DNA from: Desulfobulbus sp.
Lineage (GTDB): Bacteria > Desulfobacterota > Desulfobulbia > Desulfobulbales > Desulfobulbaceae
Reading direction: 5' to 3'
DNA length: 55,191 bases
Assembly (NCBI GenBank): GCA_028684915.1
Contig: JAQUEZ010000020.1
Span: 1 to 55,191 of the forward strand
The first letter of the stretch is position 1. Each line of letters opens with the position of its first letter. The position numbers and the translations under genes were made by a program. Shown piece by piece: positions 25,766 to 35,297 of the stretch. Below the pieces are notes generated by a model. That model saw only the letters and a program-made list of their open reading frames with translations, did not search any database and was not told where the DNA came from.

Positions 25766-26695
25766 ATGATTTCTGTTGAACATTTGACCCGGACCTATGA
25801 CACGGTCACCGCGGTCGATGATGTTTCCTTTACAATCGGACCGGGCGAGATCGTCGGTCTCTTGGGCCATAACGGCGCGGGCAAAACCACGATCATGAAG
25901 ATGATCACTGGTTTTCTTGAGCCAACCTCTGGGACGATCACCATTGATGGGCTGGATATGGGGGCCGATCGTCGTGCCATCCAGTCCCTGATCGGCTATT
26001 TGCCGGAAAACTGCCCAGTCTATCCGGAAATGACCGTGGCTGGCTACCTTGAATACATCGCCGTGCTTCACGGCGTGGGCCAGGAACGCATGGGGCCACT
26101 CCTGGTGGAAACCCTGGAGCGTACCGGCTTGTTGGACCGCGCAACCCAACTGATCGGCACCCTTTCGCGGGGATACCGCCAGCGGGTGGGCGTGGCTCAG
26201 GCTATCCTCCACCAGCCGCGTATCCTCATTCTCGATGAACCCACCAACGGTCTTGATCCGACCCAGATCCAGGACATGCGCGGACTGATTCGCGAATTGG
26301 CCAAGGAAGCTACCTTAATCATCTCCACCCATATCCTACAGGAAGTGCAGGCGGTTTGTGATCGAGTGATCATTATCCAACACGGCAAAAAAGCTCTTGA
26401 TGCACAACTTGATACGTTGAGTGCCGGGCAACGGCTGCTGGTGACCACTGATCGGGCTGAAGCAGGTGCCGTGCTGAAAACTGTGCCAGGTGTTACCACG
26501 GTTGAAATGGTGAGTGACGATCAGGGCAAATATTGCCATGCCCTCACCGGGAACAAACCGGCGGTCGAACTGGCACCAAGCGTGGCCGCTGCCATCGGCG
26601 CCCAGGGGTGGCCGTTGTATGGTTTATCGCCTGAGGCGCGCAATCTGGAGCGTGTTTTCAGTGAAATTAACATGGCTGCAGGGAGGGAACAATGA
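25766..26695 (+). CDS. ABC transporter ATPase (GldA-like)
   Basis: The 309-residue product has the complete ATPase core: Walker A GHNGAGKTT, Q-loop LIGYLPEN, signature LSRGYRQRVG, Walker B ILILDEP and H-switch STH, with about 80 C-terminal residues that match the single-subunit exporter ATPases near GldA. It would energise the permease encoded by the next gene. I start at ATG 25766, preceded by GGAG six bases upstream; the frames from 25712 and 25754 are less likely. The stop overlaps the next ATG (ATGA, 26692-26695). Function of GldA-like systems outside gliding bacteria is not settled. Confidence 0.88.
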   Translation: MISVEHLTRTYDTVTAVDDVSFTIGPGEIVGLLGHNGAGKTTIMKMITGFLEPTSGTITIDGLDMGADRRAIQSLIGYLPENCPVYPEMTVAGYLEYIAVLHGVGQERMGPLLVETLERTGLLDRATQLIGTLSRGYRQRVGVAQAILHQPRILILDEPTNGLDPTQIQDMRGLIRELAKEATLIISTHILQEVQAVCDRVIIIQHGKKALDAQLDTLSAGQRLLVTTDRAEAGAVLKTVPGVTTVEMVSDDQGKYCHALTGNKPAVELAPSVAAAIGAQGWPLYGLSPEARNLERVFSEINMAAGREQ

Positions 26696-29625
26696 ACACT
26701 CTGCGCAAAGTAGCTCGGCGGGAATTAGCTGTTTTTTTTGCCACGCCGGCCGCCTTTATCTTTTTCGGAGCCTTTCTCGCGGCGACTCTGTTTATCTTTT
26801 TCTGGGTGGAGACCTTTTTTAGCCGCAACATAGCCGATGTGCGGCCAATGTTCGAGTGGATGCCGCTGTTGCTAATCTTCCTCTCCTCAGCCATCACCAT
26901 GCGGGTCTGGTCGGAGGAACATCGGGCCGGTACCCTGGAACCTCTGTTGACCGCTCCGGTCAGTCTACCGACCTTGGTTTTGGGCAAATTCCTTGCCTGT
27001 TTGAGCCTGGTCGCCATCGGTCTGGTGCTGACCCTGCCGTTGCCGGTGACGGTCAGTTTTCTTGGCCAACTTGATTGGGGCCCGGTTTTCGGCGGCTACC
27101 TTGCCAGCCTGATTCTTGCCGGGGCCTATATTGCCATTGGTCTGTTTGTCAGTGGACAGTTCAACAGCCAGATTGTCAGCCTGATCGTCTCCACCTTGGT
27201 CTGCAGTGTGCTCTATATGCTTGGGTCAAACACCCTGACCGGATTTTTCGGCAATCAGGGTGGCGAGTTGCTTAAACTGTTGGGCGCGGGTTCGCGTTTT
27301 GCCTCAATTACCCGTGGGGTGATCGATGTGCGTGACCTGGTCTACTCGCTCAGCCTGATCGGGATCTTCCTTTCGTTGAATGTCTACAGCCTCGAACGCC
27401 AGCGGTGGGCAGGTAATCGAACCAACAGCGTGCATCGCCGCTGGGGTGTATTGACCGGCTTGTTGATCGCCAACTTTCTGCTGCTTAACTTCTGGTTGGC
27501 TCCGATCGCTGTTCTTCGTGCCGACCTCACCGCCGGTCAGATCTATTCCATATCTCCGGCCACCAAATCGTATCTCAGTCGCTTGCAGGAGCCGCTTTTG
27601 ATCCGGGGTTATTTTTCCGCCCAAACCCATCCCCTGCTTGCGCCCCTGGTGCCACAGATACGCGATCTGTTGCGGGAATATGAGGTCGCTGGCAAGGGCA
27701 GGGTAAAGGTGGAATTTGTCGATCCCCAGGAAAAACCGGAACTGGAGCAAGAGGCCGGTGAGAAATACGGCATCCGACCGGTGCCGTTCCAGACTGCCTC
27801 CCGTTATCAGACCGCAGTGACCAATTCCTATTTCGATATTCTCATCAAATATGGAGATGAATTTGTCACCCTGAGTTTTCAGGATCTGATCGAAGTGAAG
27901 AGCGAGGGCGATACCAAACTCGAAGTGGAGCTGCGCAATCCGGAGCATGATATCACCCGGGCGATCAAAAAGGTGCTCTACAGCTACCAGGGCGGGGGCA
28001 ATCTTTTTGCCGGTATCGGCACCCCAGTGGTTTTTCACGGCTATATTTCCGCAGAGAATAAACTGCCCAAGCCGCTGGTGGAATTAAAACAGAAACTTCA
28101 AGAGGTACTTACCGAGCTTCAAAAGCAGGGCGGCGACAAATTTTCCATTGCCTATAACGATCCCGAGGCCGACGGAGGCTCCCTGGCCACCAAGTTGACC
28201 CAGGAATTCGGTATGCAGCCCATGGTTGCCGGACTGCTCTCCAGTGAGACCTTTTGGTTTTACATGACCCTGGAAAGTGGTGGTCAGCAGGTACAGGTGG
28301 CCCTGCCTGCAACATTGGATAAAACAGCTCTGAAAAATGCGATTGAGGCCACACTGAAACGATTTTCCAAGGGTATGCTCAAAACCGTGGCCCTGTATAC
28401 GCCGCCGAACAACCCGTCCATGGCTCAGTTCGGTATGCCGAGCCAGGGGAACACTTTCCAGATGCTCACCCGGTTTGCCGAGCAGGAGCATCGGGTCAAA
28501 CCGGTTGACCTGAGTGGTGGCCAGGTGGATCCAGAGGCTGATATCCTGGTGGTGGTGGCTCCTCAACGGTTGGAGCAAAAACAGCTCTTTGCCTTGGATC
28601 AGTTCCTCATGCAGGGTGGCACCGTGGTCTTGGCAACTTCCCCCTTTGACGTCGACCTGCAGGGACGGCTCTCGGCCGAGGACAAGGAGAGCGGGCTCAA
28701 GGATTGGCTCGCTGGCTACGGTATAAGCCAGCCGCACACTATGGTAATGGATCCGCAGAATGCAGCCTTTCCCGTTCCGGTTGAACGCCAAGTCGGCGGG
28801 TTTTCCGTTCGCGAGACCCATCTGATCAACTATCCCTACTTTGTCGATCTCCGTGATGACGGCATGAACCGGACCAATGGGCTCATTTCTGGGATTGATC
28901 AGCTGTCCATGACCTGGGCCTCGCCGATCGTCATCAATGCCGAGAAAAACAAGGGACGCAAGGTGGTGCAACTGCTGCAAAGCTCCAAGGACAGCTGGCT
29001 TTCGGATTCGCTCGATATTCAGCCCAACTTCGACCGTTACGGGGACGACGGGTTTGCTCCGGGCAAGGCCGAAGGCCGTCAGTTACTTGGGGTGATGGTC
29101 GAGGGAGAGTTTGATTCCTGGTTCAAGGGCAAGACCTCGCCCCTGATCGAAGAGGCCCGCAAACAGGCGGAAAAGGACAAGAAAGACCACGATGCAGCGA
29201 GCAAAAACAGTGAAAATCCTCAAAACGTCGATCCTGGCAAAAAGCCCGAGGTCATCGGCCGGGTGCTTGAGCATTCACCGGATTCGGCCCGGATTATTCT
29301 GTTGTCGTCCAACACCTTTCTTACCGACACCAGCTTGGAGTTGGCCTCCGGTGCCGGTGGGACCCGCTACCTCAATCCCTTGCAGCTGGTGGCCAACTGT
29401 ATCGACTGGTCGCTTGAGGATCGGGATCTGCTCTCTATTCGCGGGCGCGGCCATTTTGCCCGCACCTTATTGCCGATGAGCAAAGAGACGCGGATGGCTT
29501 GGGAGTATGTTAACTATGGTTTGGCCGCCTGTGGTCTGATGGTTGTCTGGGCGCTACGCCGCTTGGTGTGGGCTCGGGCGCGGCGGCGTGAACTGGCCTT
29601 GATAGGTGAAAGGAGTATACGATGA
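26692..29625 (+). CDS. fused GldF-like permease and GldG/ABC-auxiliary protein
   Basis: The 977-residue product is two proteins in one chain. Residues 1-240 form a six-TM ABC-2 permease (FATPAAFIFFGAFLAATLFIF, VWSEEHRAGTLEPLLTAPVS), as in GldF. After a hydrophobic segment at about 255-280 comes the GldG/ABC_transp_aux domain with LTAGQIYSISPATKSYL, LLREYEVAGKGRVKVEFVDPQEKPELE and VVVAPQRLEQKQLFALDQFLMQGG. A final TM (about 950) closes the chain. GldF and GldG are separate genes in Bacteroidetes; here they are fused, as in some other bacteria. Its TGA overlaps the next ATG by 4 bp. Confidence 0.85.
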   Translation: MNTLRKVARRELAVFFATPAAFIFFGAFLAATLFIFFWVETFFSRNIADVRPMFEWMPLLLIFLSSAITMRVWSEEHRAGTLEPLLTAPVSLPTLVLGKFLACLSLVAIGLVLTLPLPVTVSFLGQLDWGPVFGGYLASLILAGAYIAIGLFVSGQFNSQIVSLIVSTLVCSVLYMLGSNTLTGFFGNQGGELLKLLGAGSRFASITRGVIDVRDLVYSLSLIGIFLSLNVYSLERQRWAGNRTNSVHRRWGVLTGLLIANFLLLNFWLAPIAVLRADLTAGQIYSISPATKSYLSRLQEPLLIRGYFSAQTHPLLAPLVPQIRDLLREYEVAGKGRVKVEFVDPQEKPELEQEAGEKYGIRPVPFQTASRYQTAVTNSYFDILIKYGDEFVTLSFQDLIEVKSEGDTKLEVELRNPEHDITRAIKKVLYSYQGGGNLFAGIGTPVVFHGYISAENKLPKPLVELKQKLQEVLTELQKQGGDKFSIAYNDPEADGGSLATKLTQEFGMQPMVAGLLSSETFWFYMTLESGGQQVQVALPATLDKTALKNAIEATLKRFSKGMLKTVALYTPPNNPSMAQFGMPSQGNTFQMLTRFAEQEHRVKPVDLSGGQVDPEADILVVVAPQRLEQKQLFALDQFLMQGGTVVLATSPFDVDLQGRLSAEDKESGLKDWLAGYGISQPHTMVMDPQNAAFPVPVERQVGGFSVRETHLINYPYFVDLRDDGMNRTNGLISGIDQLSMTWASPIVINAEKNKGRKVVQLLQSSKDSWLSDSLDIQPNFDRYGDDGFAPGKAEGRQLLGVMVEGEFDSWFKGKTSPLIEEARKQAEKDKKDHDAASKNSENPQNVDPGKKPEVIGRVLEHSPDSARIILLSSNTFLTDTSLELASGAGGTRYLNPLQLVANCIDWSLEDRDLLSIRGRGHFARTLLPMSKETRMAWEYVNYGLAACGLMVVWALRRLVWARARRRELALIGERSIR

Positions 29626-30686
29626 AACGATGGATACTTGTTTGTGCCCTCCTGGTCCTGGTTCAGGTCGGGGCAACCGTCTGGACGAATTGGGGGCAAC
29701 CGCAGAGCGGTACCCTCGCGGCCAAAGGACCGTTGCTGGCTCTACAGGCCGCCTCTATCAACGGCCTGCTGCTTGAGGATTTTGCAGGGCAAAAGCTTGC
29801 ACTTGAAAAACGCAATGAGCATTGGGTTTTGCCCGGTGCCGATAAATTTTCTGCAGATGCTGTTCGTATCCAGGGGTTGATCGACAAGCTGGTAGGGCTC
29901 CAGCGCGGATGGCCCGAGGCCGCGACCAGTGAAGCCGCCACCCGGTTCAAGGTTGCCCCGGAAAATTTTGCCCACCGCCTCACCGTACTTGAAAACGGCA
30001 AAGCTGTGAAAGTAATTTATTTCGGTTCTTCACCCGGACTGCGCGCGCTCTATCTTCGGGTTGACAAGGACCCGGAAATTTATTCCATGACCATTGCCGC
30101 CAATGATTTGGCAGCTAAGGAAGGTGACTGGATCGACACCACCGTGCTTCATCTAAAAGCAGATCAGGTCGTCAGGGTACAGCTGCCGGGACTGGAATTG
30201 GAGCAAGGCAAGGCGGGGTTGCAGCCGGTTGGTCTTAAGGAAGGGGAAGAGCTGGTCAAGGAGCAAAGAGATCTGCTCGTCAACCGTTTGACCGGACTTT
30301 CAATCTCCGCTCTTCTCGGAAAGGAGGTCAGGCCGGAGTACGGCCTGGATCATCCAGTGCTTGCGTATAGCGTTGTGCTGAAAGACGGCACGACGATCAG
30401 TTACCAGTTTGGGCAAAAGCCGAAATCGGCGCAGGCACAGGAAAAGACGCCGTCGGTGATTGACAATAGTTACGTGCTTAAGGTCTCAAACCAGGAACAG
30501 TTGCTGCAAGTTGATGGGTGGCAGGTCGACGAGCTGAAAAAGGCCAGCCGTGGCGAACTGGTGCAGACCAAGGTGGCGACAACACCAGCACCAAAGGCAG
30601 CCGAGGTGCAACCCGCATCAGCGCCGGCAATCCCCCCGCAGCCTCAGCCCTCAGCCGAGGCTCTTGCTCCGCCCTCTGACCGATAA
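29622..30686 (+). CDS. DUF4340-domain protein
   Basis: The 354-residue product has an N-terminal hydrophobic segment (WILVCALLVLVQVGATVW), probably a signal anchor, followed by a soluble beta-rich domain of the DUF4340 type (LALEKRNEHWVLPGADKFSADAVRIQGLIDKL, GSSPGLRALYLRVDKDPEIYSM). The last 45 residues are Pro/Ala-rich (APAIPPQPQPSAEA), a flexible tail. DUF4340 genes are regularly found next to gldA/gldFG-like ABC systems, as here; the role is unknown but presumably extracytoplasmic. It overlaps the fused permease gene by 4 bp and precedes mtgA by 43 bp. Confidence 0.8.
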   Translation: MKRWILVCALLVLVQVGATVWTNWGQPQSGTLAAKGPLLALQAASINGLLLEDFAGQKLALEKRNEHWVLPGADKFSADAVRIQGLIDKLVGLQRGWPEAATSEAATRFKVAPENFAHRLTVLENGKAVKVIYFGSSPGLRALYLRVDKDPEIYSMTIAANDLAAKEGDWIDTTVLHLKADQVVRVQLPGLELEQGKAGLQPVGLKEGEELVKEQRDLLVNRLTGLSISALLGKEVRPEYGLDHPVLAYSVVLKDGTTISYQFGQKPKSAQAQEKTPSVIDNSYVLKVSNQEQLLQVDGWQVDELKKASRGELVQTKVATTPAPKAAEVQPASAPAIPPQPQPSAEALAPPSDR

Positions 30687-30729
30687 TCCTGCATTTTTGA
30701 TCTGCGGTCGGTAATCAAAGGAAGAAAAC

Positions 30730-31497
30730 ATGATCCGTTTGTTTCCCCGCAGACCTGCCAGGACACCTGAACCCTCCTCACGGGGAGGGTTCAGGAGATG
30801 GTGCAGCCGGCTTTTTCGACGTCTTCTTTTTTCTCTTTTGCTGGTTATTCTCCTGCCGGTGGTTGCCATCCTCGTCTTTCGCTGGCTACCGGTCCCGTTG
30901 AGCAGTTTCATGCTCATTCGCCAAGTGGAACGATTGGTTTCCGGCAACAAGGTTCCCCCGATCCGTTACCAGTGGGTGAATCTGGAGGCTATATCACCAC
31001 TGATGCCCCTTGCGGTTATTGCTGGTGAAGATCAGCGTTTTCCCGACCACTTTGGTTTTGACTTCAATGCCATCAGCAAGGCCCTTGATTTCAACAGTAC
31101 GCATAGTCGCAAGATGCTCGGTGCCAGCACCATCAGCCAGCAGACCGCAAAAAATCTGTTCCTCTGGGGAGAGCGCAGTCTGTTACGCAAGGGGTTGGAA
31201 GCAGGCCTGACCCTGGGGTTGGAAACACTCTGGCCCAAGGAGCGGATCCTGGAAGTCTATCTCAATATTGCCGAATTCGGGGATGGTATTTACGGTGTCC
31301 AAGCCGCAAGTACCCACCTTTTCCACACTTCACCTGCTCGTCTCAGCCGCCGTCAAGCCGCCCTGTTGGCTGCGGTTCTACCTAATCCGCGGCGATTTCA
31401 TCCCGATCGTCCCACCTCCTATATCCTTGGCCGGGCGCGGTGGATTGAAACCAACATGGCACGGCTTGGTGGCACCCGTTATCTGGATAAGCTTTGA
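30730..31497 (+). CDS. mtgA: monofunctional peptidoglycan glycosyltransferase MtgA
   Basis: The 255-residue product has one TM near the N-terminus (LLFSLLLVILLPVVAILVF), then a GT51 glycosyltransferase domain: AVIAGEDQRFPDHFGFD with the catalytic glutamate, GASTISQQTAKNLFLW, LEVYLNIAEFGDGIYGVQAAS and LAAVLPNPRRF. It polymerises lipid II into glycan strands; no transpeptidase domain follows. It may be cotranscribed with the ABC system 43 bp upstream. Start at ATG 30730, preceded by AAGGAAG. Confidence 0.93.
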   Translation: MIRLFPRRPARTPEPSSRGGFRRWCSRLFRRLLFSLLLVILLPVVAILVFRWLPVPLSSFMLIRQVERLVSGNKVPPIRYQWVNLEAISPLMPLAVIAGEDQRFPDHFGFDFNAISKALDFNSTHSRKMLGASTISQQTAKNLFLWGERSLLRKGLEAGLTLGLETLWPKERILEVYLNIAEFGDGIYGVQAASTHLFHTSPARLSRRQAALLAAVLPNPRRFHPDRPTSYILGRARWIETNMARLGGTRYLDKL

Positions 31498-31524
31498 GTG
31501 GTGTAAAAATTAATGAGCAGCTTT

Positions 31525-31980
31525 TTAACCAAGCCACTGCAGGGTGGCTGCAGTCAAGATGAGATAACGCAGCAGTTTTGCTGTGCCGACAATAAGCACA
31601 AAATAGGGCAGCGGTTCCCCTAGAACCCCGGCGATGACCGTCAATGGATCGCCTATGATCGGGGCCCAGGAAAGCAGCAGGGACCAACGACCATAGCGGT
31701 GATACCAGTTTTTTGCCCGTTCCAGTTGCAGATCATGTGCCGGAAACCACGGACGATGGCGAAACCGGTCAATGGAACGGCCGAGCCACCAGTTAATCAT
31801 TGCACCCAGAGTGTTGCCGCAGCTGGCGGTCAGGACGAGGAGCGCGGGCGAATAGTTATCGCTGAGCAGTAATCCGACCAGGACGGCCTCCGATTGCATG
31901 GGGAAAACGGTCGCCGCCACCAGAGCAGAGGTGAACAGTCCTCCATAAACCGGTAAATGGGCAAGGAAAGAGAAATCCAT
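31525..31980 (-). CDS. YqaA-type DedA-like membrane protein
   Basis: The 151-residue product has four to five TM helices and the YqaA/SNARE-associated pattern: FPMQSEAVLVGLL near the N-terminus, SCGNTLGAMINWWLGR, and SWAPIIGDPLTVIAGVLG. DedA-like proteins take part in lipid or membrane homeostasis. I start at ATG 31980; the track-length frame from 32025 starts at TTG without support. It is convergent with mtgA, 28 bp away, and divergent from the response-regulator gene. Confidence 0.8.
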   Translation of the reverse strand: MDFSFLAHLPVYGGLFTSALVAATVFPMQSEAVLVGLLLSDNYSPALLVLTASCGNTLGAMINWWLGRSIDRFRHRPWFPAHDLQLERAKNWYHRYGRWSLLLSWAPIIGDPLTVIAGVLGEPLPYFVLIVGTAKLLRYLILTAATLQWLG

Positions 31981-32256
31981 AAAGGATAAGGTCAATAAAA
32001 GAGGAGATAGAGAAGCTCGTTGCAACCGTTGTTGAGTTGAAGAGCTAATTCCATATTGGCCAGCGGGTGTCTACTCATTTATGACCAAACGTGTTTTGGC
32101 TCAGGTGTTGAAAAAAGAAGACTGTGATGCCAGGTTGTTTTTCCTGGTACTCATCACACAAAAAAAACAGTAATTTTCTTCATCTTGTTGTGGGTTTAAA
32201 AATACCGCCAAGATGGGTGTTGTTGACCAACCGCAACAAGAAAAAAGGAAGAGAGG

Positions 32257-32937
32257 ATGCGGATACTGATTGTCGATGACGAGCCAGAGCTTTGCGAACA
32301 GATCGCCCAGACGCTGAAGAAACAGCAATATGCGGTAGATACCGCCGGTGACGGATCCACGGCTTTGGAGAAGATTTTTACCGATCCCTATGATTTGATT
32401 GTCCTTGATATTATGCTGCCGGAAAAAGACGGATTTGCAGTTCTGGGAGAATTACGTGGGGAAGGCTTGTCGGTCCCCGTACTGATGTTGACGGCCAAAG
32501 GCGAGGTCTCAAACAGGGTCAAAGGGTTGGATTTGGGTGCCGATGATTATTTGCACAAACCTTTTTCCATGGCGGAGCTGTTGGCAAGAATTCGGGCACT
32601 TTTACGCCGCAGCCACGAACAGGTGAGTTCCCAGCTCTGCATCGGTGATCTCTGTCTCGATACCAACACCCATATGGTCGCCCTCTGCGGTGAGCCGATC
32701 AATCTCACCCCTAAAGAGTTTTCCCTGCTGGAGTTCCTTTTTTATAACCGTAACCGGGCTGTTTCCCGATTTAATATGGCCGAGCATGTCTGGGGAGACG
32801 ATTTTGACCCCTTCACCATGTCCAACAACATTGATGTGCATATCAAAAATTTACGGAAGAAGATTAACGATCAGGTGGGCAATCTGATCGTTACCGTGCG
32901 CGGAGTTGGTTACATGGCTCGGGACGATCAGGAATGA
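32257..32937 (+). CDS. OmpR-type response regulator
   Basis: The 226-residue product has a receiver domain (VDDEPE, phospho-acceptor D51 in VLDIMLP, LTAKGE, DYLHKPF) and a winged-helix DNA-binding domain of the OmpR/PhoB class (LTPKEFSLLEFL, SNNIDVHIKNLRKKI). Its ATG at 32257 follows AAGGAAGAGAG. It overlaps the histidine-kinase gene by 4 bp (ATGA). Target genes are unknown; the upstream region 32085-32256 contains an imperfect hairpin (32124-32156) and an AT-rich stretch that could hold an autoregulated promoter. Confidence 0.9.
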   Translation: MRILIVDDEPELCEQIAQTLKKQQYAVDTAGDGSTALEKIFTDPYDLIVLDIMLPEKDGFAVLGELRGEGLSVPVLMLTAKGEVSNRVKGLDLGADDYLHKPFSMAELLARIRALLRRSHEQVSSQLCIGDLCLDTNTHMVALCGEPINLTPKEFSLLEFLFYNRNRAVSRFNMAEHVWGDDFDPFTMSNNIDVHIKNLRKKINDQVGNLIVTVRGVGYMARDDQE

Positions 32938-34337
32938 AAGTCCGTCATCGCATTACCCTGTGGGTCAGCCTCGCTGGATTGGTTTCCAGTGTCATTCTGT
33001 CGCTGATTGTGTTCTTCTGGGGGCTGGATAGTCCCTATGAATTTCTCGATCAGGAGTTGGAGATCCGTGCCCACGCGGTGATTGATGAACTCACCCGGGA
33101 ACAACAGGCTGGAGGCGCGAGTGATCAGGCCACCCTGGATCATTTTTCCCATCTGTACTGGATACAGATATATAATGATCAAGGGGCATTGATGTATACA
33201 TCAATGATGGCCAAGGAAATTTCTCTTCCTCTGCACTTGGGGAACAGTGGCTATCTGATCCAGACCCACATTCCCCTTAAACGATTTTATGCGGACGAGG
33301 AGGAGGAACACTCAGCCTTCTGGAATCGGGTATTCAATATCCGTGTGGGGAACGTCGGGTATCGGATTCATGTCGCGAGGCCGGTGGAGAACCTGGTCGT
33401 CGAATCGATTGAATCGGCAATCATGATCGGCTCGTCCCTTTTAATTTCAACGCTGATCCTGATTTTGGTGAGTTACCTTGTGGCTGGCCGGATCTTGCAC
33501 CCGGTTCAGAAAATACATAGGTTAACTTCTGATATTACGGAAAATACACTGGAAAAACGCATTCCACTCTCCGGAAACCGCGATGAACTCGATGAGTTGG
33601 CAGTCTCTTTAAATGCGATGTTCAACCGGTTGCAGTTTTCCTTTCAGCGGCAAAAGGAGTTTGTCGCCAATGCCTCCCATGAGCTGAAAACACCGCTTAC
33701 CCTTCTTCGGCTCTCCATTGAAGAAATCCTCCAAGATGCCCAGTTGCCGCCGATGCTCCAGGAAAAACTGCTTGGCCAGGAACGGGCCTTGACCAGGATC
33801 AGTCAGTTGGTAAAAGGCCTGCTCAATCTTTCCCGCCTGGAACTCTCCGATCAGTTACAGCGCACCACTTTTTCGTTTAACGAGTTGGTGCGATCGGTGC
33901 TGGATGAGTTTCAAATTTTACTCCAAGAAAAGCAGTTGAGTCTGGAGTGTAGCCTGGACGGGGAGTTTTGTTTGCATGCCGATCAAGAGAAACTGCGTCG
34001 TCTGTTGATTAATCTTTTGGATAATGCCATCCGTTATAACGTGCCCCACGGACAAATCCGCTGCCAGGCGGTGCTGGATGATACAACTTTATTGCTGACC
34101 GTAGCCAACACCGGAGCCGAAATAGGCGAACAGGAACGTTGCAGGGTTTTTGAACAGTTCTATCGTTGCGAACAGTCCCGTGCAACCAGCCACGGTGGCT
34201 CAGGGTTGGGATTGACCATTGTCCAGCGGATTGTCACTCTCCATGGTGGGGACGTTGCCGTGGTTGAGGCGCCTTCGGGATGGACCACTTTTGCCATTCG
34301 GTTTCCAGCGGACTGTCTGCAAGTTAATGGAAAATGA
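32934..34337 (+). CDS. sensor histidine kinase
   Basis: The 467-residue product has TM1 at about 7-31, a periplasmic sensor of about 130 residues, TM2 at about 162-188, a HAMP linker, and the kinase core: H-box FVANASHELKTPLTLL with the autophosphorylated His about residue 249, N-box LLINLLDNAIRYN, and G-box GSGLGLTIVQRIV. It phosphorylates the OmpR-type regulator encoded upstream. The sensor domain has no family I recognise. A GATGG element begins 41 bp after its stop. Confidence 0.9.
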   Translation: MKVRHRITLWVSLAGLVSSVILSLIVFFWGLDSPYEFLDQELEIRAHAVIDELTREQQAGGASDQATLDHFSHLYWIQIYNDQGALMYTSMMAKEISLPLHLGNSGYLIQTHIPLKRFYADEEEEHSAFWNRVFNIRVGNVGYRIHVARPVENLVVESIESAIMIGSSLLISTLILILVSYLVAGRILHPVQKIHRLTSDITENTLEKRIPLSGNRDELDELAVSLNAMFNRLQFSFQRQKEFVANASHELKTPLTLLRLSIEEILQDAQLPPMLQEKLLGQERALTRISQLVKGLLNLSRLELSDQLQRTTFSFNELVRSVLDEFQILLQEKQLSLECSLDGEFCLHADQEKLRRLLINLLDNAIRYNVPHGQIRCQAVLDDTTLLLTVANTGAEIGEQERCRVFEQFYRCEQSRATSHGGSGLGLTIVQRIVTLHGGDVAVVEAPSGWTTFAIRFPADCLQVNGK

Positions 34338-34377
34338 CCTCAGCGACCGTCCTGAAGTGTGACAAAAGGACTCCTTT

Positions 34378-34538
34378 GATGGACTCGTAAGAAGTCCATC
34401 ACTCTCTCGAAGATGGCTAGGTAAAAACACAGATATACAGGGAGTAGCGTTTTTTTCCGGCGCGAAGGCATGAGCGGGTATGTCAAGTGTTAGGGGAAAG
34501 GCTGCGACGCAGTAGATCGAAGTTTTTACGACGCCATC
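34378..34538 (+). repeat. GATGG MITE, full-length copy
   Basis: 161 bp, with left end GATGGACTCGTAAGAAGT and right end GATGGCGTCGTAAAAACT (read inward). Flanks TCCTTT (34372-34377) and GCCTTT (34539-34544) match at 5 of 6 positions. Confidence 0.88.
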
Positions 34539-34726
34539 GCCTTTTGAATTATCCCGGTAAGCGGGAAAGGAAAAAAGGGGACTTATGGCCGAATGCCGTA
34601 GTGTAATAGGCGAAAAATTTTTCGGTCATTGCCGTCCCCTTGGTCTGTGAGCTGAGATAGAAAAATTACTCCTGTTTTACCGCGATTGCATCAAATGGAA
34701 ACAGGGTGCATTTTTCGTCAATACTT

Positions 34727-35104
34727 TCAAGCATCCTCCAGGCAGGATTCATCTTTAAGTTGTTTTTTCAGCCAGATGTAATCTCTGATGGTATCTCTAG
34801 CAAGTAAATTGCTATCCTTCTGCTGTTCAATGAAATCGTCACAAGATCCGTCCCGCATTTGATCCGGATCATGGAGTTGTTGCTTCAGAAAAAGCTTCGA
34901 GAGGTCAGCGGTAACGAATTGACGATCCTGTTGCTTTTCAACTGCATCCTGGCAAGATCCATCCCGCGAGCGACTCTGGGTGCGGGTGCCGGATCCATGA
35001 CCTGCGCCACTTCCCTTGCCATTGCCCGCCCAGACCGGCATGGCCATGAGCAGAATGGTAGCAGTAACTACCACGCCTTTTTCAAGATCCTTTATTGAAC
35101 GCAT
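34727..35104 (-). CDS. secreted small protein with two imperfect repeats
   Basis: The 125-residue product has a signal peptide (VVVTATILLMAMPVWA), then a Gly/Ser/Lys-rich stretch (GNGKGSGAGHGSG) and two related segments of about 38 residues, each beginning RDGSC and continuing DAVEKQQD or DFIEQQKD, with a third partial DESCLED at the C-terminus. The conserved Cys residues may form disulfides or bind something. I recognise no family. It is divergent from the ECF sigma gene, whose promoter region it shares, and resembles the Gly-rich secreted protein at 36724 in overall design, so it may belong to the same regulon. Confidence 0.55.
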   Translation of the reverse strand: MRSIKDLEKGVVVTATILLMAMPVWAGNGKGSGAGHGSGTRTQSRSRDGSCQDAVEKQQDRQFVTADLSKLFLKQQLHDPDQMRDGSCDDFIEQQKDSNLLARDTIRDYIWLKKQLKDESCLEDA

Positions 35105-35297
35105 TTAGTTCTCCTTTGAGTTGTTGAACCAGGATGTCGTGATAAGGATATCAAACCACGGAGAGCACACCCTGTAGATGATGCATACCTGTTCAACGTC
35201 ATCGAAGGGGAATGGTTACAAAGTTTTTTTTAAAACTGGGCAAAAAAAAAGAAAAATTTGGTAACTCTTTGAATTGAACTACGTTAAGCAAAGAGAC

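Noticed and set aside
32124..32156. Terminator-like hairpin before the response-regulator gene
   Set aside because: The hairpin has an asymmetric bulge and no adequate T-run on the plus strand; no minus-strand gene ends there.
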